Shown piece by piece: positions 60,184 through 64,000 of a DNA stretch of 64,000 nt (the first letter of the stretch is position 1; each line of letters begins with the position of its first letter). Below the pieces are notes generated by a model. That model did no database searches, was not told the DNA's origin, and saw only the letters and a list, made by a program, of their open reading frames with translations. This DNA is from Devosia sp. (lineage in GTDB: Bacteria; Pseudomonadota; Alphaproteobacteria; Rhizobiales; Devosiaceae): the NCBI RefSeq assembly GCF_025809055.1, contig NZ_CP075529.1:3335501-3399500 (forward strand), given 5' to 3'. A program made the translations under genes and the position numbers.

Positions 60184-60879
60184 ATGACCATCGATCGCCG
60201 CAGCTTCGCCGACAAGCCGACCCTGGCCAGGGAACTCGCCGAGTCCGTTGCCGATCGCATCCGCAATGCCATTGCCGCGCGCGGCAGCGCTGCCATCGCC
60301 GTCAGCGGCGGTTCGACCCCCGGAAAGTTCTTCCAGGCGCTGGGCAAGACCAAGGATATAGACTGGTCCAGGGCTGTCGTGACGCTGGTGGACGAACGCT
60401 GGGTCGATGAAACGTCCGACCGCTCCAACGCTCTGCTGGTCAACGAGAAGATGCTGCAGGGCCCTGCGGCCACGGCCCGCTTCTTTCCGCTCTATTCCGG
60501 CGGCGACGAGCCCGATGCCACCCATATCGCCAAGACCAATGCCCTCATGGCCGAACTGCCCAAACCCTTCGCCGCCGTCATTCTCGGCATGGGCAATGAT
60601 GGCCATACCGCATCCTTTTTTCCCGGCGGCGACACGCTCGATGCCGCGCTGACTGCCGAGGGCCCGACCCTGGCCATTCGCGCGCCCGGCGCTGGTGAGC
60701 CGCGCATCACCTTTACCCTGCCGCGCCTGCTTGAGACCGATGGTCTCTACCTTCACATCGAAGGCGCCGAAAAGGCCGAGGTGCTGGACAAGGCGCTGGG
60801 CGATGGCCCGGTCGAAGACATGCCCATTCGGGCCGTGCTGCGCTCCGGCGCGCCGCTATCAGTTTACTGGTGTCCCTGA
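60184..60879 (+). CDS. pgl: 6-phosphogluconolactonase
   Basis: A 231-residue DevB-type lactonase that hydrolyses 6-phosphogluconolactone. It shows AIAVSGGSTPGKFFQALG near 38, TLVDERWVDETSDRSNALLV near 68 and ILGMGNDGHTASFFPGGDTL near 137, all family signatures. It lies between zwf and edd, as in many alphaproteobacteria. Confidence 0.96.
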   Translation: MTIDRRSFADKPTLARELAESVADRIRNAIAARGSAAIAVSGGSTPGKFFQALGKTKDIDWSRAVVTLVDERWVDETSDRSNALLVNEKMLQGPAATARFFPLYSGGDEPDATHIAKTNALMAELPKPFAAVILGMGNDGHTASFFPGGDTLDAALTAEGPTLAIRAPGAGEPRITFTLPRLLETDGLYLHIEGAEKAEVLDKALGDGPVEDMPIRAVLRSGAPLSVYWCP

Positions 60880-61004
60880 GGGCTCCTGGAGCGATCCCCA
60901 ATCGATCGCTCTGGCCGTCCCCGGAATGCCGGTGTCACAGGCAGGGCTGAATCCGCGCCAGCGGCCCCCCTTTGGCGCGCCCTTGCGAGCTATGGAGACT
61001 AAGC

Positions 61005-62819
61005 ATGACTGTCCGCCAGGCCATCCAGGACGTGACCGACCGTATCGCCGCGCGTAGCCGCGATACCCGTCGCGACTATCTCAACCGTCTCGATGCCGCG
61101 AGGGAACAGGGCGTTTATCGTGCCGCGCTCTCCTGCGGCAATCTCGCCCATGGCTTTGCCGCCTGTTCCCCCTCCGAAAAGGCGGCCCTGGCCGGAAACA
61201 AGACCCTCAACCTGGGTATTGTGACTTCGTACAACGACATGCTGAGCGCTCATCAGCCCTATCAATTCTACCCCGATATCATCAAGGAAGCGGCCCGCGA
61301 GATCGGCGCCACTGCTCAGGTGGCCGGGGGCGTGCCCGCCATGTGCGATGGTGTCACCCAGGGTCAGCCGGGCATGGACCTGTCGCTGTTCAGCCGCGAT
61401 GTCATCGCCATGGCCACCGCCATTTCCCTCAGCCACAACATGTTCGATGCCGCGGTCTATCTCGGCATCTGCGACAAGATCGTGCCGGGTCTCGTCATCG
61501 GCGCCTTGACCTTCGGTCACCTCCCGGCGGTGTTCGTGCCGGCCGGCCCCATGCCTTCGGGCCTGCCCAATGACGAAAAGTCCAAGGTCCGCCAGCTCTA
61601 TATGGAGGGCAAGGTCGGCCGCGCCGAACTGCTCGAAGCCGAGAGCAAGTCCTACCACTCCGCCGGCACCTGCACCTTCTACGGCACCGCCAATTCCAAC
61701 CAGATGCTCATGGAAATCATGGGCCTGCACCTGCCGGGCGCCAGCTTCGTCAATCCGGGCACGCCCCTGCGCGACGCCCTGACCCGCGAAGCCACAAGGC
61801 GCGCGCTGTCGCTCACCAGCCTGGGCAACAATTATACGCCCATTGGTCACGTCATCGACGAAAAGGCCATCGTCAATGGTCTCGTGGGCCTGCACGCCAC
61901 CGGCGGCTCCACCAATCACACCATGCATCTGATCGCCATGGCCGCGGCAGCCGGGCTCCAGGTCACTTGGGACGACATGAGCGATCTCAGCGACGCCACC
62001 CCGCTCCTGGCCCGCGTCTATCCCAATGGCGTGGCCGATGTGAACCACTTCCACGCCGCCGGCGGCATGGGCTTTCTCATCAAGGAACTGCTGGAAAGCG
62101 GTCACCTGCATGAGGACGTCAAGACGGTGTGGGGCGATGGGCTGTCCAACTACACCGTGGAAGCCAAGCTCATCGAGGACAAACTCTCCTTCGAGCCGTC
62201 CCCGGACGAAAGCGCGCTGCCCAAAGTTCTTACGGGCACCAAGACCCCGTTCCAGCCCACGGGCGGCCTCAAGCTGCTCAAGGGCAATCTCGGCCGTTCG
62301 GTCATCAAGGTGTCGGCGGTCAAGCCCGAGCACCGCGTGGTCGAGGCGCCGGCCCGCGTCTTTCACGGCCAGGAAGGTCTGCAGGCCGCCTTCAAGGCGG
62401 GCGAATTGACCGGCGACATGATCGCCGTGGTCCGGTTCTCCGGCCCCAAGGCGCTTGGCATGCCCGAATTGCACAAGCTCACCCCGGCCCTGGGCGTGAT
62501 GCAGGATCGCGGCTTCAAGGTGGCGCTGCTCACCGATGGCCGCATGTCCGGCGCCTCCGGCAAGGTGCCGGCTGCCATCCACATGACCCCCGAGGCAGTC
62601 GATGGCGGCCCGATCAGCAAGATCCGCGACGGCGACATGATCCGGCTCGATGCCAATGAAGGCACGCTCACCTTCCTCGGCGACGAACGCGAATTCTTCT
62701 CCCGCACCCCCGCCAGCGAAGACCTGCGTCCCCAGCACTTCGGCATGGGCCGTGAACTCTTCGCCGGCTTCCGCAGCCTCGTCGGCGTCGCCGACAAGGG
62801 CGCCAGCGTGTTTGGGTAG
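61005..62819 (+). CDS. edd: 6-phosphogluconate dehydratase
   Basis: A 604-residue Fe-S dehydratase of the IlvD/Edd family that makes 2-keto-3-deoxy-6-phosphogluconate. Cluster-ligand Cys are in GVPAMCDGVTQGQPGM near 110-120 and SAGTCTFYGTANSNQMLMEI near 220. LLTDGRMSGASGKVPAAIHM near 510 is the conserved C-terminal motif. The ATG at 61005 with GGAG upstream is preferred to the Met 11 codons earlier. The partner aldolase gene eda is not in the window. Confidence 0.96.
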   Translation: MTVRQAIQDVTDRIAARSRDTRRDYLNRLDAAREQGVYRAALSCGNLAHGFAACSPSEKAALAGNKTLNLGIVTSYNDMLSAHQPYQFYPDIIKEAAREIGATAQVAGGVPAMCDGVTQGQPGMDLSLFSRDVIAMATAISLSHNMFDAAVYLGICDKIVPGLVIGALTFGHLPAVFVPAGPMPSGLPNDEKSKVRQLYMEGKVGRAELLEAESKSYHSAGTCTFYGTANSNQMLMEIMGLHLPGASFVNPGTPLRDALTREATRRALSLTSLGNNYTPIGHVIDEKAIVNGLVGLHATGGSTNHTMHLIAMAAAAGLQVTWDDMSDLSDATPLLARVYPNGVADVNHFHAAGGMGFLIKELLESGHLHEDVKTVWGDGLSNYTVEAKLIEDKLSFEPSPDESALPKVLTGTKTPFQPTGGLKLLKGNLGRSVIKVSAVKPEHRVVEAPARVFHGQEGLQAAFKAGELTGDMIAVVRFSGPKALGMPELHKLTPALGVMQDRGFKVALLTDGRMSGASGKVPAAIHMTPEAVDGGPISKIRDGDMIRLDANEGTLTFLGDEREFFSRTPASEDLRPQHFGMGRELFAGFRSLVGVADKGASVFG

Positions 62820-62898
62820 TTTTGCACCGGCCCCACCTCCCGACTATGGTGAGAGCGCCAGGGTGAGGGGTGCAGACCTCGTGACTAAATCTCTCTTC

Positions 62899-63045
62899 AC
62901 CTCCCCCTGAAAGGGGCTTTGAAGCGGCCGAAGGCAAGATCGCTCCGGTGGAGCGATCTTAGCGGAAAAGGCCATGAGAGCTGCGCTCGAATGGCAAGCA
63001 AGCGTAGCTTGGCCCAAAGGGCCTTAGCGAAGCTCGGAGGGGGTG
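62899..63045. repeat. family B repeat with a nested 60-nt module
   Basis: CACCTCCCCCTGAAAGGGGC opens a family B element that closes with TAGCGAAGCTCGGAGGGGG (about 63027-63045). Between its arms lies, inverted, the 60-nt module also found at 47219-47278, including the hairpin ATCGCTCC-GGT-GGAGCGAT. The rest of the edd-citrate synthase gap (62820-62898) holds a degenerate family A-like sequence and no gene. Confidence 0.7.
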
Positions 63046-63113
63046 ATTGCGCGCTCGGCGTTCCAGTCCCTAAGCCCGGCACCGCCGCCTCGCAACGCCC
63101 CGGCCTTCGCCCC

Positions 63114-64000
63114 TCACACCCCGACATACCGGGCCCGCGGCCTGATCAGCGTGCCCATCTCTACCTGTTCCAGTGCATGGGCGATCCAGCCGACGCTGCG
63201 TGCCAGCGCAAAGATTTGCAGCGGCGCATCGGCCGGCAAATCGAACGCCATCACCAGCGCCGATAGCGCAAAATCGACATTGGGTTTTTCGCCTGTTAGC
63301 CGTTCCCCAACCTCCGCTATGTCCCCAAACAGCGCCGGCACCGCGAAGCCCGCCATCAGCGTGCTCGCGCGCATGTCCCCGCCGGCATAGAGCTTGTGCC
63401 CGAAACAGGGCAGGGCGGCCCCCTGCCGCACCTGCGCGGTGATCGCCGCAGTGACGCCCACCCTCTGCGCCTGCTCGATCAATCCCGCCATGCTCTGGCT
63501 GGCATTGCCATGCAGCGGCCCGCTGAGGGTGGCGAGCCCGGACAGCACCGCCGCCGCCAGCGGCGCCCCGGTCGAGGCCGTCACCCGCGCAGCAAAGGTG
63601 GACGCATTGAGTTCGTGCTCGGCCAACAGGACCAGCGCAATGCGGATCGGCTCGGCCGCCTCGGGTCTTTGCCACTGCCGCGCCAGGCGCAAATGCACGG
63701 GGTCGGTGCCGGGCGCGGCAATCGCTCCGGCGAGAAAGGCAACAACACGCGCCGCATCAGCCAACAGCACGGCCCGTTGGCGTCCGGCCGATGGCATGTC
63801 CGTTGCCGCCAGTTCGGCAATGGCCTGATAGGCGGCCGCGATCCCGGGCTGCCGGGCCCGGGCGCGATTGGCAAAATCCGGCCGCGTGTCCGACGCCCAG
63901 AGCAATTGCGCCACCGCCCCCAGCGTTCCCGTCTCGGCCAGTTGGGCAGCATCCCTGCCGCGATAGAGCAGCCGGTCATCGACAATGGTGGAAATCGCCG
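63114..64000 (-). CDS. citrate synthase family protein (5' end beyond the window)
   Basis: At least 295 residues of a citrate/2-methylcitrate-synthase-like protein. The frame is open to the window edge and begins upstream of it (visible N-terminal part ISTIVDDRLLYRGRDAAQLA). Catalytic segments are recognisable: LSGPLHGNASQSMAGLIEQ (first His), PCFGHKLYAGGDMRAS (second His) and KPNVDFALSALVMAF (Asp). The GTG at 63914 is internal and not the start. The C-terminal region is short and the motifs deviate from housekeeping GltA, so it more likely belongs to the small citrate-synthase-like group than to the TCA enzyme. Confidence 0.85.
   Translation of the reverse strand, partial: AISTIVDDRLLYRGRDAAQLAETGTLGAVAQLLWASDTRPDFANRARARQPGIAAAYQAIAELAATDMPSAGRQRAVLLADAARVVAFLAGAIAAPGTDPVHLRLARQWQRPEAAEPIRIALVLLAEHELNASTFAARVTASTGAPLAAAVLSGLATLSGPLHGNASQSMAGLIEQAQRVGVTAAITAQVRQGAALPCFGHKLYAGGDMRASTLMAGFAVPALFGDIAEVGERLTGEKPNVDFALSALVMAFDLPADAPLQIFALARSVGWIAHALEQVEMGTLIRPRARYVGV

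Overview
The window is a 64-kb stretch of GC-rich bacterial chromosome. It reads as an alphaproteobacterium of the Hyphomicrobiales (Rhizobiales), most like Devosia or a close relative. The lineage clues are a hisS-hisZ-hisG cluster with short-form hisG, a tRNA-His that lacks the extra 5' G, a CIRCE-controlled groES-groEL pair, a Zur-controlled znuABC locus, and many short palindromic repeats of the kind scattered through Rhizobiales genomes. The genus is an inference from gene content and protein style, not a search result. I see no prophage, insertion sequence, CRISPR array or plasmid genes. This is core chromosome with a few accessory genes.

Layout. 0-10 kb: an AbrB-type membrane protein, an M20 amidohydrolase, etfB-etfA, an aromatic aminotransferase, a small transaldolase, an Mrp-type Fe-S carrier ATPase, a GH1 beta-glucosidase behind two tandem LacI-type operators, and a YecA-like protein. 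10-18 kb (minus strand): a complete peptide/nickel-type ABC importer (binding protein, two permeases, one double-ATPase protein) and a ferric-iron ABC binding protein plus double permease without a local ATPase. 18-24 kb: a large PAS protein whose histidine-kinase core has lost its phosphoacceptor His, tRNA-His, a TadG-like von Willebrand protein and an L,D-transpeptidase. 24-31 kb: hisS, hisZ, hisG, a 57-aa membrane peptide, a polyprenol-type glycosyltransferase, a TSUP exporter, a four-EF-hand protein and an orphan BrnA-type antitoxin. 31-38 kb: groEL/groES, a GT2-GtrA glycosyltransferase with a GT39 membrane glycosyltransferase, and small conserved proteins. 38-42 kb: an orphan sigma-54 response regulator divergent from a TipF-like membrane protein with a degenerate EAL domain. 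42-51 kb: a HAD hydrolase, ribF, ileS, lspA, a lipoprotein, a pseudouridine synthase with a long repetitive basic tail, and rsmD. 51-57 kb: zur-znuB-znuC divergent from znuA, small proteins and a CDF metal exporter. 57-64 kb: a BadF-type sugar kinase with zwf-pgl-edd (Entner-Doudoroff entry), then a citrate-synthase-family gene cut by the window edge.

The observations I rate highest are these. A 45-nt copy of a common intergenic palindromic repeat sits exactly in frame inside ileS and adds a 15-residue peptide to an essential enzyme. A 60-nt module with a terminator-like hairpin recurs nested inside different repeat families about 16 kb apart. The PAS protein at 18139-20856 looks like a pseudo-histidine kinase with Arg in place of His and a broken ATP site. 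The degenerate EAL protein next to an orphan sigma-54 regulator also deserves attention.
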